The notes: generated from the letters alone by a model not told the origin. 64,000 nucleotides of DNA from Cyclaneusma minus (GCA_037179335.1 JAKZHN010000005.1:186001-250000); one strand, 5' to 3'; positions 20,483 to 31,965 are shown, counted from the stretch's first letter. Made by a program: numbers and translations.

Positions 20483-23400
20483 ATGGAGGCGGGCGACTAT
20501 TTGACTAATGCACTGTCTATTGTATGTCACTGCCCTTGGAGATTTGCCGACCTTTTACTAATGCTATTACAGACGGATATCAGATCCATACAATACTACT
20601 ACCTCGAGTCATCTCCGTCGAACCCTCCCACACCAGTCGCGACGCTACGACGAATAGAAGCTTCCTGGCGCAGTCAAGGTGCCTTGGTTATATGTGACCC
20701 GCAGAAGTCAGGACTCTGGGTATTCGGAATTAGGACCAACAATAATGATCAGGCATCCTTACTCCCGGCCTCGGTCCAGGCGGACTCGAGTGGACTCGTG
20801 AAATCCGACGACACCACCCTATTCATCAAGACGAAGGGCAAATACGAGCCTCCAAGTTTGAACAAGTTGAAAACACCAGCTTTGAATGCGAGTAGTGCGC
20901 AAAGCTCACCGCTGTCGGCCTCGCCCATAAGCAGCTCGACTGCAAGTCCCCAATCTTCTGGCGCCAGGAATCCGCAGTCCGCGACGTCGGGAAGCCCAAG
21001 CCTCGACTTCCCTACCGCTCATGGGACGATCAAGAGCGAAGCTTCACCGGCTCCTGAAACATCATCGCCAAATCCGCGGGAACTACACGAGGCTCTTATC
21101 TCTGCCGTCCTTGCTGCACTGGTCCACAGGCTACAGCGGGATCATGGCTACATCCCTTTAAATGCTAGGACTTTAGCAGTTCCTCAATGCCTGGCTTTAC
21201 GCGCTGAAATTCCTGGAACTCAACTGTTTCCATCAGACCATATTATTCTTGCGACTCTCGATGTCTCTGTTACATATCTCGGCAAACTTATCGTCACAAA
21301 TTCTCTGCGTAAATGTAAGGGCGTCACGTCGATTGTGCTTCCGCCGATCTCGAGAGAGATACAGCTCCAGCAAATCCGCGGGACTGAAGTTTGGCTCGCT
21401 CCAAGAGGCCTCGCGGCCAAAGTTCGGAATCTGGAAGACGAAACTTCTCAACCTGACGTGACATTAGCCGGGGGGTCCCTAAGCCCAGTCGAGCCCCCAC
21501 AGACAAATCGTTCGCCAGGATACCTAGATTATCTGAAGTCGCACTTCAAATCATGGTTCGCACTTCAGGGGTACGATTTGAAACGAATAGAGAGTGCTGG
21601 GTGGTTCATGGTTCAGATTCCAGCACGACTGCCTAGACCCAAGATTGCTGAGGGTGGCGACACTCCCGGCCGAGCAGCCGCTGAGTCTTGCCTCGTAATA
21701 CCATGGCCAGTCTCACTTTGCTTCGCTCGAAAGTCCGTGGAGATCCCAGAATTGCCCTTTCCATCTTCGGAAGACCCAAAACATGCTATTCGACATAGCA
21801 CATCCATTACCTATGAAGATCCTTTGGACTTCGCCGAGAAGTGGTTCCTGGGTAGCAATGAACGTGAAAGCGCCATTACTAAGAGACAGAAAGACCGCGA
21901 AGCAGAAGCTGCCTCCAAAGCTCAGGCTGACTCTGATGCCAAAGCCTTAGCTTCGACCGTGCTATCTCCCAGAGGCATCCGTCGTACGAGCGGCGCCGGT
22001 GCCATGTATCCTACTCCGCCAGATGCCATTCTTCCTGCAATTGGAGCTACACCAATGGGTGCAACCCCTTCTTTTGATGGCACCGTCTCTACTCCTGGAA
22101 ATTTACCCGCGCCGAATTTGGGTAATGATCATGATATTACCACCGCCAAAGAAGAGGCAAATGATGGAGATGTTGACATCTGGGACACACCTATGGATGA
22201 TCACCAAGGACGCTCTTCTTCAAGTCTACCAATAAACGGTTCATCAGAAAATCTCTTTGGTGAAATAGGAGGAGATTTGTTTGGTGAGACTGTAACGGAT
22301 GCTGACTTCAGCTTCTTCGATGAGCCTGATGTTATGGAGGATATCGTTCACTCAAAACCTGCCGAGATGGCCCCAGCTCTGCCGACTCTGGAACTTCCCT
22401 CACCTGAGAAGGGACCTGTTTTTGCACCTAGAACAGAGCCTAATAACATTCCGGTGGAGAAGAACAACACCCAAATCTACTCAAAAACCCCTGTTCCTTC
22501 TGTCAAGAGTATATCCGCAAAAGCCGGGAGACCTTCTAATGGTCTTGGGCTACTGCCTCCACCACTCCCAAGTATCAAGACTGACATTGCTCCGCCTGTT
22601 ATGCCGCCTATCGACACTCCCACAATTGTAAAGCAATTATTTTCCAGTCCACTCGATACGAATGGATTGGAAACATCTCATGTTGCTCGTGGAAGACGGA
22701 AATCTAGCATCTTCGATCCTGTTCAATTCGGATCTACGCTTGCCTTTGTCGACCAAAAATACAGCGCACTCGGCCAATACAGATATGATTCGGAACCGAA
22801 GCCACGGCAGGCTCTTTCCGCAACTACAATCCCACAAAGCGAGTATCTTCGTCGACAATCCGTCAACGCAACCGACTTGAAGGCCCTCCCGCCTCCAGGT
22901 CTACAGCCTACTAGCCCAGTTGTCGCAAATGACTCGAGCGATCAAGCTCATAGAAACGGCGCTACCTCTAGCGAGCCGTCACCCGGTGCACTACCTCCAC
23001 AAAATGGAATCACACGTGTGAATGACAAAATACCGACGATAGTGGTGGGGGGGCTCAAACGGAAACGCGAGGATGAAGGCACCGATCAGAGTGTCACGGG
23101 TGCAGCCAGTGACATGGCACCAGAAAGACCGAAGCCTGTCCTTTCCCCTAGAATGGAGGCATCGATTGCAACGTCTCTCGTTTTGGGCGATGCCTCTGAG
23201 TGGTCGCTCACACCATTCTTTGTCAATTTCGAACCATCAACAACAGCACATATCCAGTCAGATCGTGACATGATTGCTATCGCACAGATGATAACAGATC
23301 AGGCTATATCTACATGTTTCAAGATTCCTGGTGTTGACACTTGCCCAGGAGATTTCTCCTCTCCATGGGAAGATCACGTGGCGGAGCTGTCCCCCATTCG

Positions 23401-25330
23401 TGTCCAAGAAGACTTCGAAAGTGCTGCAAAATCTTGCCTCGGCAGCCTCAAGCCATGCCAACTAAGCAACTACCTGGAAATACAGGATGTTTCTCCGCCG
23501 GTGCAGATCAGTCGGATGATTCCACGGCCAATGCAAAACCCTAGACAAAACGCAGCGCCTGACACCAGCAAGAGCAATATCCTCAACATACCACCGCCAC
23601 ATTTGGAAGTTCGCAGGAATGACACGAAGCTGTCGGTTCTCCCATCTGCCATCCCCTTTTGGGAGACACTCGGTCTTGCCGCCTGCAAAGGCAACAAAAA
23701 TGTTGCCTCGATTTGTGTATATTACGACAGCAGTGGCATGGGAGAAAACGCCAGTATATTTCTGGATCGCATGCAAAGTTCATATGAGACTTGTCGTCTT
23801 GGCTCTCATGCTCGCCTCTCAACTGAAGACGCACCTAATGGGTTGATGCCAATAGACACCAGAAACGCAGCACAAAGCACGATCCTACGACGCCAGGAAA
23901 TCCTGACCGCCACCAAAGACTCCGCTGTTCGTCTCGGTATGGGACTGGCCAGCGCCGATGTTAACGAAAAGAATATTGTTGTCTATTTTGTATACCCACC
24001 CAACGACCCGGAGCTCCTGGTACATATCTGCTACGGATTTCAGCAACTGTTCGAAGCATACCGAAACGCCCTCCGGGACCGCAAAGTCACGCCGTCTAAT
24101 GACCTAGTTCTACAACTGATACCCCTGGATTTCATCGCATCGCCCACCTGTATAGTTGCCCCCGAGCCATCATCCTACACCAAATACGCCATCGAAGTAT
24201 ACGACCGCTGCATCGACATATCATCCATGTCGCAATGTCCGGCCATTATCCTCGAAGAACCACTTCCCTCCTCGATCGACTTCAAACTCTCTTCCACTCC
24301 CTCCGCCTCACCTTTGCAGGAGAATTCCTGCATCCATATCGCCTACACACAAAGCATCGACGACCGCTGGATCACAGCAGCCTGGACCGACAGCATCGGC
24401 AGTTCCCAACAAACCGCCTCCTACTGCCTCGCCCGTCGCGGCACTCCCCTATCAACCCCCTTCCACCTCATCGCGCAGGAAATCTGGCAGACAACACTTT
24501 CCATTATCGGGTCCAAACGCATCAAAAGGCGCGTGATGCTCGCCAAAACCTCTGTTATGGAACGCGCCGAAATCGATATCTGGAAACAACTCGGGTCCGC
24601 CTCCTACGGTGATTTAAAAATATCTTTGACGCTCCTCACAGTCGATTCGCACCCCTCACTGCAACTTCTTCCACCCGTGCCCTCCATCCCCCCCAGCGCC
24701 TTTGGTCCTCGCGATGGCCCTGGTGGCTACAGCACGCCCGTCGGCACCCCAACAACCTCAACACCTAACGCGAATAATAGCAACGGCACAACGACCGATT
24801 CGCCAGGTGACTCGCGAACCAACATGCCAACACCCTCGGCCACCCCCGCCTCTGTCGCCGAGAACGCGCCAATCGAACTCGAACCCGACGCCACGCTCCA
24901 CGACATCTACGAAAGCACCTACGGCCTCATCTCCTCACATCGCCTCTCCAACTCACGTTCTCTCCTCACACCCTCGCCCGCGCTCATCAGCGGCTATTTA
25001 CTGAAACGCACGGGCGAGAGGAAGGAAGACGTGCCGGTGCTTTTGGAGGTTAATATTGTGCATTCTGATGCTGCGGCCGGACAAGGACAAGCCGGGCAAG
25101 CCGGGCCAGCTGGGCAAGGGGGGATGGCACAGGGAGGGGTGGCGCAAGCTCATGCGCCTGCGGCGAGGGCGTTTGAGATGGTGAAGTTGATGAAGGAGGT
25201 GCTGGGCGCTTATAGGGGATTGGCGACGTTGGCAAGGGTTAGGGGTGTGGAGGATAGGAGGGCGGGTGGGAGGCCATGGCATGTTGGGGCGAGTGAGAGG
25301 GGGAATAGGGCGGTTTGGGCGTTGTTGTAA
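20483..25330 (+). CDS. MED13: Mediator complex subunit 13 (SSN2/SRB9)
   Basis: Two exons (20483-20521, 20573-25330) give about 1598 residues. MED13 belongs to the CDK8 kinase module of Mediator and acts in nuclear transcriptional control. The N-terminal domain begins with TDIRSIQYYYLES and includes ALVICDPQKSGLWVFGI. A long acidic, disordered middle follows. The MID/PIWI-like region lies near residue 1000 onward (KPCQLSNYLEIQDVSPPVQI, ICVYYDSSG, NIVVYFVYPP). The tail includes TAAWTDSIG and ends RPWHVGASERGNRAVWALL as in fungal MED13. The 51-nt first intron (GTATGT, branch CTAAT, TACAG) is a multiple of three without a stop, so unspliced reading would insert 17 residues. I removed it because its splice signals are perfect and family N-termini are short. 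Confidence 0.9.
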   Translation: MEAGDYLTNALSIVCHCPWRFADLLLMLLQTDIRSIQYYYLESSPSNPPTPVATLRRIEASWRSQGALVICDPQKSGLWVFGIRTNNNDQASLLPASVQADSSGLVKSDDTTLFIKTKGKYEPPSLNKLKTPALNASSAQSSPLSASPISSSTASPQSSGARNPQSATSGSPSLDFPTAHGTIKSEASPAPETSSPNPRELHEALISAVLAALVHRLQRDHGYIPLNARTLAVPQCLALRAEIPGTQLFPSDHIILATLDVSVTYLGKLIVTNSLRKCKGVTSIVLPPISREIQLQQIRGTEVWLAPRGLAAKVRNLEDETSQPDVTLAGGSLSPVEPPQTNRSPGYLDYLKSHFKSWFALQGYDLKRIESAGWFMVQIPARLPRPKIAEGGDTPGRAAAESCLVIPWPVSLCFARKSVEIPELPFPSSEDPKHAIRHSTSITYEDPLDFAEKWFLGSNERESAITKRQKDREAEAASKAQADSDAKALASTVLSPRGIRRTSGAGAMYPTPPDAILPAIGATPMGATPSFDGTVSTPGNLPAPNLGNDHDITTAKEEANDGDVDIWDTPMDDHQGRSSSSLPINGSSENLFGEIGGDLFGETVTDADFSFFDEPDVMEDIVHSKPAEMAPALPTLELPSPEKGPVFAPRTEPNNIPVEKNNTQIYSKTPVPSVKSISAKAGRPSNGLGLLPPPLPSIKTDIAPPVMPPIDTPTIVKQLFSSPLDTNGLETSHVARGRRKSSIFDPVQFGSTLAFVDQKYSALGQYRYDSEPKPRQALSATTIPQSEYLRRQSVNATDLKALPPPGLQPTSPVVANDSSDQAHRNGATSSEPSPGALPPQNGITRVNDKIPTIVVGGLKRKREDEGTDQSVTGAASDMAPERPKPVLSPRMEASIATSLVLGDASEWSLTPFFVNFEPSTTAHIQSDRDMIAIAQMITDQAISTCFKIPGVDTCPGDFSSPWEDHVAELSPIRVQEDFESAAKSCLGSLKPCQLSNYLEIQDVSPPVQISRMIPRPMQNPRQNAAPDTSKSNILNIPPPHLEVRRNDTKLSVLPSAIPFWETLGLAACKGNKNVASICVYYDSSGMGENASIFLDRMQSSYETCRLGSHARLSTEDAPNGLMPIDTRNAAQSTILRRQEILTATKDSAVRLGMGLASADVNEKNIVVYFVYPPNDPELLVHICYGFQQLFEAYRNALRDRKVTPSNDLVLQLIPLDFIASPTCIVAPEPSSYTKYAIEVYDRCIDISSMSQCPAIILEEPLPSSIDFKLSSTPSASPLQENSCIHIAYTQSIDDRWITAAWTDSIGSSQQTASYCLARRGTPLSTPFHLIAQEIWQTTLSIIGSKRIKRRVMLAKTSVMERAEIDIWKQLGSASYGDLKISLTLLTVDSHPSLQLLPPVPSIPPSAFGPRDGPGGYSTPVGTPTTSTPNANNSNGTTTDSPGDSRTNMPTPSATPASVAENAPIELEPDATLHDIYESTYGLISSHRLSNSRSLLTPSPALISGYLLKRTGERKEDVPVLLEVNIVHSDAAAGQGQAGQAGPAGQGGMAQGGVAQAHAPAARAFEMVKLMKEVLGAYRGLATLARVRGVEDRRAGGRPWHVGASERGNRAVWALL

Positions 25331-25886
25331 TGACTTGGGAGAAGTGAAGACGAGAGGAGATGCTGCGCTGTGGCGTAGTAATTTTCTTTCACGGGGAAAC
25401 TTTTTGTCGATGCTGGCATAGCGGAGGATCCTATGGGTGGCTTTCTGAGGGCATTACCAAGGTCTGTTTGGCATTTGGCTTGGGGGATCATTGGGTGGGT
25501 GCGCTTGGCTTTCTTGTGGCATCGTCTACGCGGGGAAGAGGCGTTGCTGGATAATCTGTTTCGTTTGTTGGCTGTTAGCATAGGGTTCGCGTTAGGGTAG
25601 ATGTTGAGAAACCGATTCAATATTTCCCTTCATTTGAGCTTTTCGTGCCATCCCAGCCGTGGGCCTGTCTGAAACATGGTATTTCTCAGTCACTAGAGAT
25701 GGTTCGGGTCGGGAGACTACCAAGAGCTGAATCTATATTCCAAGAACAGCGCTAACCGTGGCCCCCTGCCTCACCTTGGGTTGTTGTAACTTGTCAAAAG
25801 AACAAAGGAACAAGCTTCATCACCACCATCAGTGGTCAAACAAAAGTCATAAAAATCCAACCTCAAAAATGCGAAAAATATTCTTT

Positions 25887-25952
25887 TCCGAACCGGGGAG
25901 TCGAACCCCGCGCAACCGCGAACTGATCTCTGCAGTGATGAGAGGCGGGACA
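25887..25952 (-). pseudogene. truncated tRNA-Glu copy (3' half with intron)
   Basis: This segment has the anticodon arm (CCGC/GCGG stem, loop with CTC), an 18-nt intron-like insert nearly identical to that of the intact gene, and a perfect T-arm (CGGGG TTCGACT CCCCG). The acceptor 5' strand and D-arm are absent: the sequence upstream is unrelated. It lies about 40 bp downstream of the intact tRNA, in the same orientation, and looks like a partial tandem duplication that decayed. Confidence 0.65.
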
Positions 25953-25992
25953 AAAACGCAATAATTCAGCCAAAAAGTCAAAAGAGAAATTT

Positions 25993-26081
25993 TCCGGTGC
26001 GGGGAATCGAACCCCGAGCTCCTGCGAACTGATCTCTTCATTTGATGAGAGGCAGAAATGTTACCTTTACACCACACCGGA
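25993..26081 (-). tRNA. tRNA-Glu (CUC) with 19-nt intron
   Basis: The acceptor stem pairs perfectly (TCCGGTG with CACCGGA). The D-arm contains GTGTAAAGGTAACAT, and the anticodon stem CTGC/GCAG carries the loop C-T-CTC-A-C, giving anticodon CUC. A 19-nt intron sits after position 37, the canonical place. The T-arm is CGGGG TTCGATT CCCCG. A TTTT terminator follows the 3' end on the minus strand. The D-loop is one base shorter than usual for this isoacceptor. Confidence 0.85.
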
Positions 26082-29000
26082 CTTCTACACACCAGTTCTG
26101 AGTGTCTGGTTGATTTATGGAAACGAGAATGGTATCGCGGTATTAGACTAGTCGGTGGGTCGGGTGTTGAAAAATTGGAGTGGGTCGATTTGATTGCCTC
26201 GGAGCCGTGCGTTTACATAATTGCTGACTAGTGGGACTGCGAAACGTTGACCCACGACTGGAGTATCGCGGCGTTGATGTCTGGTTTTGCTTTTAGCAAC
26301 ATTCCTAAGAGCACCGAAAGAGCGCAGAAACCACTCCAGCGTCATTTCTTGAGCAGTTACTAAACTGTGCAGGGCTCTTCGAAATATTGGGTTTTAAGTC
26401 GTAAGCCGGCGTTTCTCAATTAGTAACCGAGTTCCCCTAACCTCTGTCGATTGTGCATCAAGTACGGAGCAATGGCTGCCGTGACGATAATGATACTCCT
26501 CAACTGAATCACAGGGAACGAAAGTTTTAATTCTCAAAAGTGCTATTAATCATATTCATGGGTTGTCTGGGCATGAGATCGATTGCTCAAGTTTATTGCT
26601 TTGTAATTCTAAACATCTGCTTGTTGTCCGCAGGGTTCCTTTTTTAGAAGTTTGCTTCTCACGGAAAACACTCTACTCTCAGTATCACATTCTCAGTCCA
26701 TTTTTCCCCAACATTCGCTTCAAATAGTCGCTCCATCCCAAAAGGCCATTTTAGACGATTTTTCCCGAGGCGTCGATATAGGAAAGACATGGATTCTGGG
26801 CGAAAAGCCTCGTGGTCCGGGAGATCGGGATTTCCTATCGACCCTCTAGTGTGGTTCCGTCGATGGGGGAGACATAATTGTGAACAAACATAAAGCCTTT
26901 ACGGGCGCGGTAGCGCAACGGTACCAGGTGGCGTTGGAGATTTCCTACGGGATTCAACTCTTGCCGTGGAAGATTTGTAGCTGTCGGGTTTTTCGAGTTT
27001 CTTGAAATAGGGACATACGATTCATGAGTCAAGTGGCTCTTGGCTAAGGAAGATGAAGCCGATATGTGGTGACTGAATCAGCCAAGTCCCCACGTAAAAC
27101 TCGGCGTTCTCCGGCTTGATGAACCATTCGGTGATGATGTCTACGCCCATAGGTCCCCATCCTGCCCGCTGAGGACCATGAACGGGGAGTTCAAGGAGGA
27201 CTCGCTCCTCGAGTGTGACGGGCGTCATGGCGCTATGTGGTACAGTGCTGTCAAGTCGTATCCCGTTGGAAATCAAAAAAGTGTCTTTGGATTTACCTTA
27301 AAGCCAGCTTCCTTGAGCCTCTCTTCTCTCAGGATCTCAGGCATGGAAATGCCACCAAAAAAAATTCTTACATTTGCCGTCGGCCTGCTTGTTGGTTAAA
27401 TTATGAGATCCAGCTTATCCTTCGAAACGGCAATGCTTGAGCAAGAATGTAGAAGGTATGACATTGCTATCCGTTTTGAGGTACAACTCAATTTTCTGGA
27501 GTACTGCTACAGCAAGCTTCACTCTCCCACTCTCAGACATATGCGTCAAAAGTGTTCTCTCGCGGCTGGAGAATTGGCGAACAGAAGTTCCTTTTCCTCC
27601 AGTCAGATGTCTCCCACGTTGAGCTACGCCTTCGTGTGAGGTCTCTCAGCAAAAACTCCTTTTATCTGGCAGCGTCGCGCTCTTCGGTATTAGCAAAGCT
27701 ATTATCAACTGCGTGAACCTCGGCATCGGGTTGATTCTACGATGTCTCAAAGAAACTAGCTCATCAACTTCTGCACTCCAGACAACACGCCGGGATTGCT
27801 ACAGATCAAAATCTGGCTAATCAGTTCTCACCGAATTGCCATCGAGACCGTCCTGAAACCAACTATCATGAAGCTATCGCGAAGTAAACTGGGAAGGCAG
27901 ACACGTGAAAGGCCTGACGAAAACGAATCGGACTGAACTTCATCAGCCACTAGGTGGGAACTGGGTCTGGGACTCGGCAGTCGGGAGGCTTGCCGTGTAC
28001 TGTAAAGGGGATTACAGGCCGAAGAGTGGAATTGAGTGTACATTTTCACAAGCACGATGGGACAATAATAGATTGGAAGAGATCGATTGAATAGAGAAAA
28101 GCGCATGCAATGGTGTTGGTGGCAAGGGAAAATCCGGGGGATTTGCACTTTGCAGGTGACACAAAACGTGGGGATAGACTTTCCTTATCGTTATCGCCCA
28201 GCCCTACCCCGCAATAGCTCAGCTGCCATAGCTCTTTCCAGTTAGCTCCATCTGAAAAGTTTGTGCTCTTGCAACCTTCAGGGTCTGTCGACGAGCATCG
28301 AGTACACACGGTCGAAGACCGGAGTATAAGTACATCCGGGACAATGAAGCTTTACTTTAGGCTTAAACGTGCTTCGACAATCAGTACGGCCATCAGCTCA
28401 CGGCACAGAACCTCGGAAGCCGAACTGGATATGCTGAGATCAAGTTGTTGAGCTCGGATTGATGAGGCTGACATCTCTCTTCTTTCTTCTTCCCCACACC
28501 CTCGGACACGACCACCACCATCATCTCAACATTCAACAACGCCGTCCTGGAATGTTCCATTGCTCCCGAGCTCCGGAACGATGGAAAGCCAAGCTTCGGT
28601 CTCGTTCTTGAAAGCAATGAGTCAACAAGACAAAGTAGCTGGGATATCCCCCGACCAAGCCGACCTCTACACTCTTGTCACTCACTCCCGTGCTCAGCCA
28701 CTGAGCCAGTTGACCAGCAGAAAGGTTAAATCTGATATACCGAAATTTCCATGTCTCCGTCTCAAGTAACCATGTACCACACCCCTCCTCCTTCTCCTCA
28801 GTTACATCTTCTTGAGTACTCCCAGGAATCCAATGAGATGGTGGTGTGTCTCCTTCGCCTCGTTCCAACCCCGCATTCTCAGACTCGGATATCCTCGAAT
28901 ACCATTCTCCATATACTCAGGGCAATCCTCTCATCTTCTTGCTGGCCTCTTTTGACACTGTCGCGACCGTTTTCGTGTTTCTAGGTTTCTGGCTAATCTC

Positions 29001-29477
29001 TACTTTGTCCTTGTCCACGATACCACAGGTTCTACCCCTTTTAGCACCGTTGCTCGTTCCTAGCCGAGTCCTGTGCAATAGCGTACAAGCTACAAGGCTG
29101 CTGAAACCCTGCAAAAACCACTACTGACAAGACTTATAAACTGTCTAGGTTGGTGAGTCCTGAATTCTCATTCATCCTCTTTTTCGTGTCCAATTCGTGA
29201 CGATTTATTCCGATGTTCTTCGAGGCGAAGTTGGAGGTCCCCCGAACTCAATTTGTTCCTGGCTGCTGTTCCTACTAGTCCCGCTCCTTCCGTCCTGTCC
29301 ACTTCATCCGAACCATGATTCATTCACTCAGGTCCACTAACATATCCTTCGTCCTGTCTTGCAATAGACTGCCATACCTTAACCCTCACTCCAATAAATC
29401 TCTATCTCTCGACCCCTAGTGGGAATATTACTTATCTCATACCCACAACACCTACAGAAATCTCTATCTTCTCCAGA

Positions 29478-30526
29478 ATGTCCAGCACAAACACCATCAA
29501 ACAAGCCGCCGAGGCAGCCCGCGACCGCTCCGCCTCCGCCATCGCCAAAAAACGCGACATCCTCCACACCCCCTTCATGCGCGCCGCCCTCCCCTTCATC
29601 AACGGCGGCCTCGCCGGCATGGTAGCAACCAGCGTCATCCAACCCATCGACATGATCAAAGTGCGTCTCCAACTGGCCGGCGAAGGCGTCAAAACCGGCC
29701 CCAAACCAACCCCTCTCTCCGTAACCCGCGAAATCCTCGCCTCCGGCAAAGCCCGCGATCTCTACACCGGCCTTTCTGCCGGGCTGCTGCGCCAAGCAGT
29801 CTACACAACTGCTCGTCTGGGATTCTTCGACACTTTTATGGGGAAGCTTAAGTTAAGGGCTCAGGAGAAGGGAACACAGATTGGCTTCAAGGAACGCGCG
29901 GCTGCAGGCTTGACAGCGGGCGGGCTGGCGGCTATGATTGGCAATCCGGCCGATCTGGCACTCATCCGCATGCAATCCGACGGGCTCAAGCCGCTCGCCG
30001 AGCGCAAAAACTACCGCAGCGTAATCGACGCGCTCTCCTCGATCGCCAAATCCGAAGGCATCGGCGCACTCTGGGCCGGCGCATCGCCGACCGTCGTGCG
30101 CGCCATGGCACTCAACTTCGGCCAGCTCGCCTTTTTCTCGGAAGCTAAGAGCCGGCTTAAGGATACACCTATGGGGCCAAGAGCGCAGACGCTGACGGCG
30201 AGTGCTGTGGCAGGGTTCTTTGCGAGTTTCTTTAGTCTGCCGTTTGATTTCGTGAAGACGAGGTTGCAGAAACAGACGCCGAGGGGGGATGGGAGTCTGC
30301 CGTATAAGGGGATGGTGGATTGTTTTGCGAAGGTGGCGAGGGAGGAGGGGGTGTTGAGGTTTTATAGGGGGTTTGGGACTTATTATGCTAGGATTGCGCC
30401 GCATGCGTGAGTGTTCTTGTCCCTGGGCTTGGGCAAGAGGAGACCTGTGATGTGGAATGTGCTGATGATGATTATAGGATGGTGACGCTCATTGTTGCTG
30501 ATTATCTCGGCTTTATTACGAAGTAA
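29478..30526 (+). CDS. mitochondrial 2-oxoglutarate/malate-type carrier (SLC25 family)
   Basis: Two exons (29478-30406, 30478-30526) encode 325 residues. The second exon supplies only the last 16. Three SLC25 repeats each carry the signature: QPIDMIKVRLQ, NPADLALIRMQ and LPFDFVKTRLQ. The second repeat with ALIRMQSDG and SPTVVRAMALNFGQLAFFSEAK matches the oxoglutarate/malate carrier (OGC) subfamily, which exchanges dicarboxylates across the inner mitochondrial membrane. The family is certain and the substrate is inferred from the contact-site motifs. Codon use is strongly GC-biased in the first third and less so later. Confidence 0.9.
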
Positions 30527-30907
30527 GACGACCTTATGCTGAAGCAGTATTGCAGATTGGAAGGGGCGTTGGATATTTGTAAGATCAGATTGTGAATAGG
30601 CGGCGCGCCAGGCACTGGAGATGGACCTCGACGTTTTGGGAACCACCGACAAGGATGGAAGGATGTGGCATACGCGCACGGTGGCAAGCAGCTGAAGTCC
30701 ATATTCTCGCCGCCATTCTCCTGTATTACCCCTGCTGTCGGTCGGCTCTGTTTGGAAAGGTGTCTTGGTGGTCAGGAGAGTCAGCATAATGCTTCTCATA
30801 TCCCTAGCAATACCTCAAGTCTTGAACAAATTGTGCTCCTGGTCATTCATTTCAAGAGTGCATGTATGTTAAATATGAAAACGTCATCGTCGTCTCTCAA
30901 GTAATCC

Positions 30908-31140
30908 CGGTATCACGTGACCAGTCCGCCAAACTCCCAGGGGTTTTGTTGCACGTCGACGGAGGAGGACAGGGTATTGTGATATGAAAATTTAGGTAAT
31001 TTTGACATGCTCAGTTGATAGAGCCAGAAATTTGACACATATTGATGTACAACACACCTGGGTTTGGACGTCAGGGGCTTTTGTAATAGCCAAATTAGTC
31101 CTGACTTACTTTTTTATCAAATGCGCGCTAGCGACTAGCG
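30908..31140 (+). repeat. CACGTGA/GTTGCACGTCG repeat, copy 1
   Basis: This unit of about 230 bp runs from GTATCACGTGACC through TTTTGTTGCACGTCGAC, then ATAGAGCC.GAAATT and ATTGATGTACAAC, to GGACGTCAGGGGCTT. It aligns along its length with the copy at 31418. Confidence 0.7.
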
Positions 31141-31257
31141 AAGTAATTCACCGGCGCAACAAGAACGTACTGACACGACAGAGAGAATTCCTGCATTGAG
31201 TAAAAGTCTGTCGCCATCTTCACACCCTGTCGCCCAATCCTCGAGTTGTCGCCAACT

Positions 31258-31342
31258 CAGTATGATCACGTGACCATGGCCAACTTCTGCCCAAGTTTTG
31301 TTCCACGTCGTCCTCAGGCACCGGCGGTACCGCCACATGGGG
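31258..31342 (+). repeat. partial repeat copy, arm of an inverted pair
   Basis: It contains GATCACGTGACC, TTTTGTTCCACGTCG, and then AGGCACCGGCGGTACCGCCA. The last part is repeated in inverted orientation at about 31968-32016 (GGCGGTACCGCTGGTGCC followed by CGACGTGCAACAAAAC), giving a pair of inverted copies about 650 bp apart. Confidence 0.65.
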
Positions 31343-31417
31343 ACATAGCTTCACGGCCGGAGACGCCTGTCGTGCCGAGCAACGTATATCAATTCCACAG
31401 TACAGCGGACAGGACAG

Positions 31418-31650
31418 GGGTATCACATGACCTCGGACTCCTGATCTCTTCGCAATCTCCGCCTTAAAGTTTTGTAGCACGTCGACTGAGGGAGATTGAA
31501 AAAGCGATTTTCGAAATCTGATCTTTGGGACTTGAAAATCATATACGCTGATAGAGCTGGAAATTCCAAAAAGATTGATGTGCAACAAGCCTGTGTTTGG
31601 ATGCCGGGGGCTTGTGTATAAGGGTCTTTAAAATATCGCTTTATTAGAGC
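31418..31650 (+). repeat. CACGTGA/GTTGCACGTCG repeat, copy 2
   Basis: This direct repeat of the copy at 30908 shares GTATCACATGACC, TTTTGTAGCACGTCGAC, TGATAGAGCTGGAAATT, GATTGATGTGCAACAAGCC and GTTTGGATGCCGGGGGCTT in the same order and spacing. Confidence 0.7.
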
Positions 31651-31735
31651 GCGGAGCGAGAAGAAAAGTTTTTGGCGACAGAATATTGGCGGGATGACAG
31701 AGAACTGTTTCAACGGTTCATTGTGATATTGAGGC

Positions 31736-31885
31736 GTATCACATGACCTCCTCGGACTGCATGCCAGGAAGGAGGCCTAGAGCTGATGCGCAACAAAAGT
31801 ATGTTCTGCTTCAGTTTGAGCGAAGTCATGTGATCTTGAGCTAAGAGCCGTGTTTTGGCTGAGTTTTGTTGCACGTCGGCTTCAG
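31736..31885 (+). repeat. partial repeat copy 3
   Basis: It begins with GTATCACATGACC like copy 2, but is rearranged internally; TTTTGTTGCACGTCGG occurs at its right end. Confidence 0.55.
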
Positions 31886-31965
31886 GGCTGCTTTGGGGCT
31901 TGCGCTCCCCTGAAGACCCTGTGAATGCCTGGAAAACCCAGCACTCCAGGCACTTACAGTCCTGT

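Larger units (their letters stand above)
25331..29477. other. 4.1 kb gene-poor region with tRNA locus
   Basis: Apart from the tRNA-Glu and its broken copy, I find no supported gene. Two gene-like scraps were noted: a minus-strand frame at 27022-27276 (LEERVLLELPVHGPQ, GPMGVDIITEWFIKPENAEFYVG) and a plus-strand frame at 27403-27639. Both have coding-like residue composition but no recognisable family and no consistent spliced extension. A tRNA-like A-box/B-box pair lies near 26903-26965. The final 200 bp are the pyrimidine-rich leader of the carrier gene. Confidence 0.45.

Noticed and set aside
26903..26965. Possible tRNA on the plus strand (GCGGTAGCGCAACGGTA)
   Set aside because: A-box- and B-box-like words are present, but acceptor and T stems do not pair; too weak to annotate.
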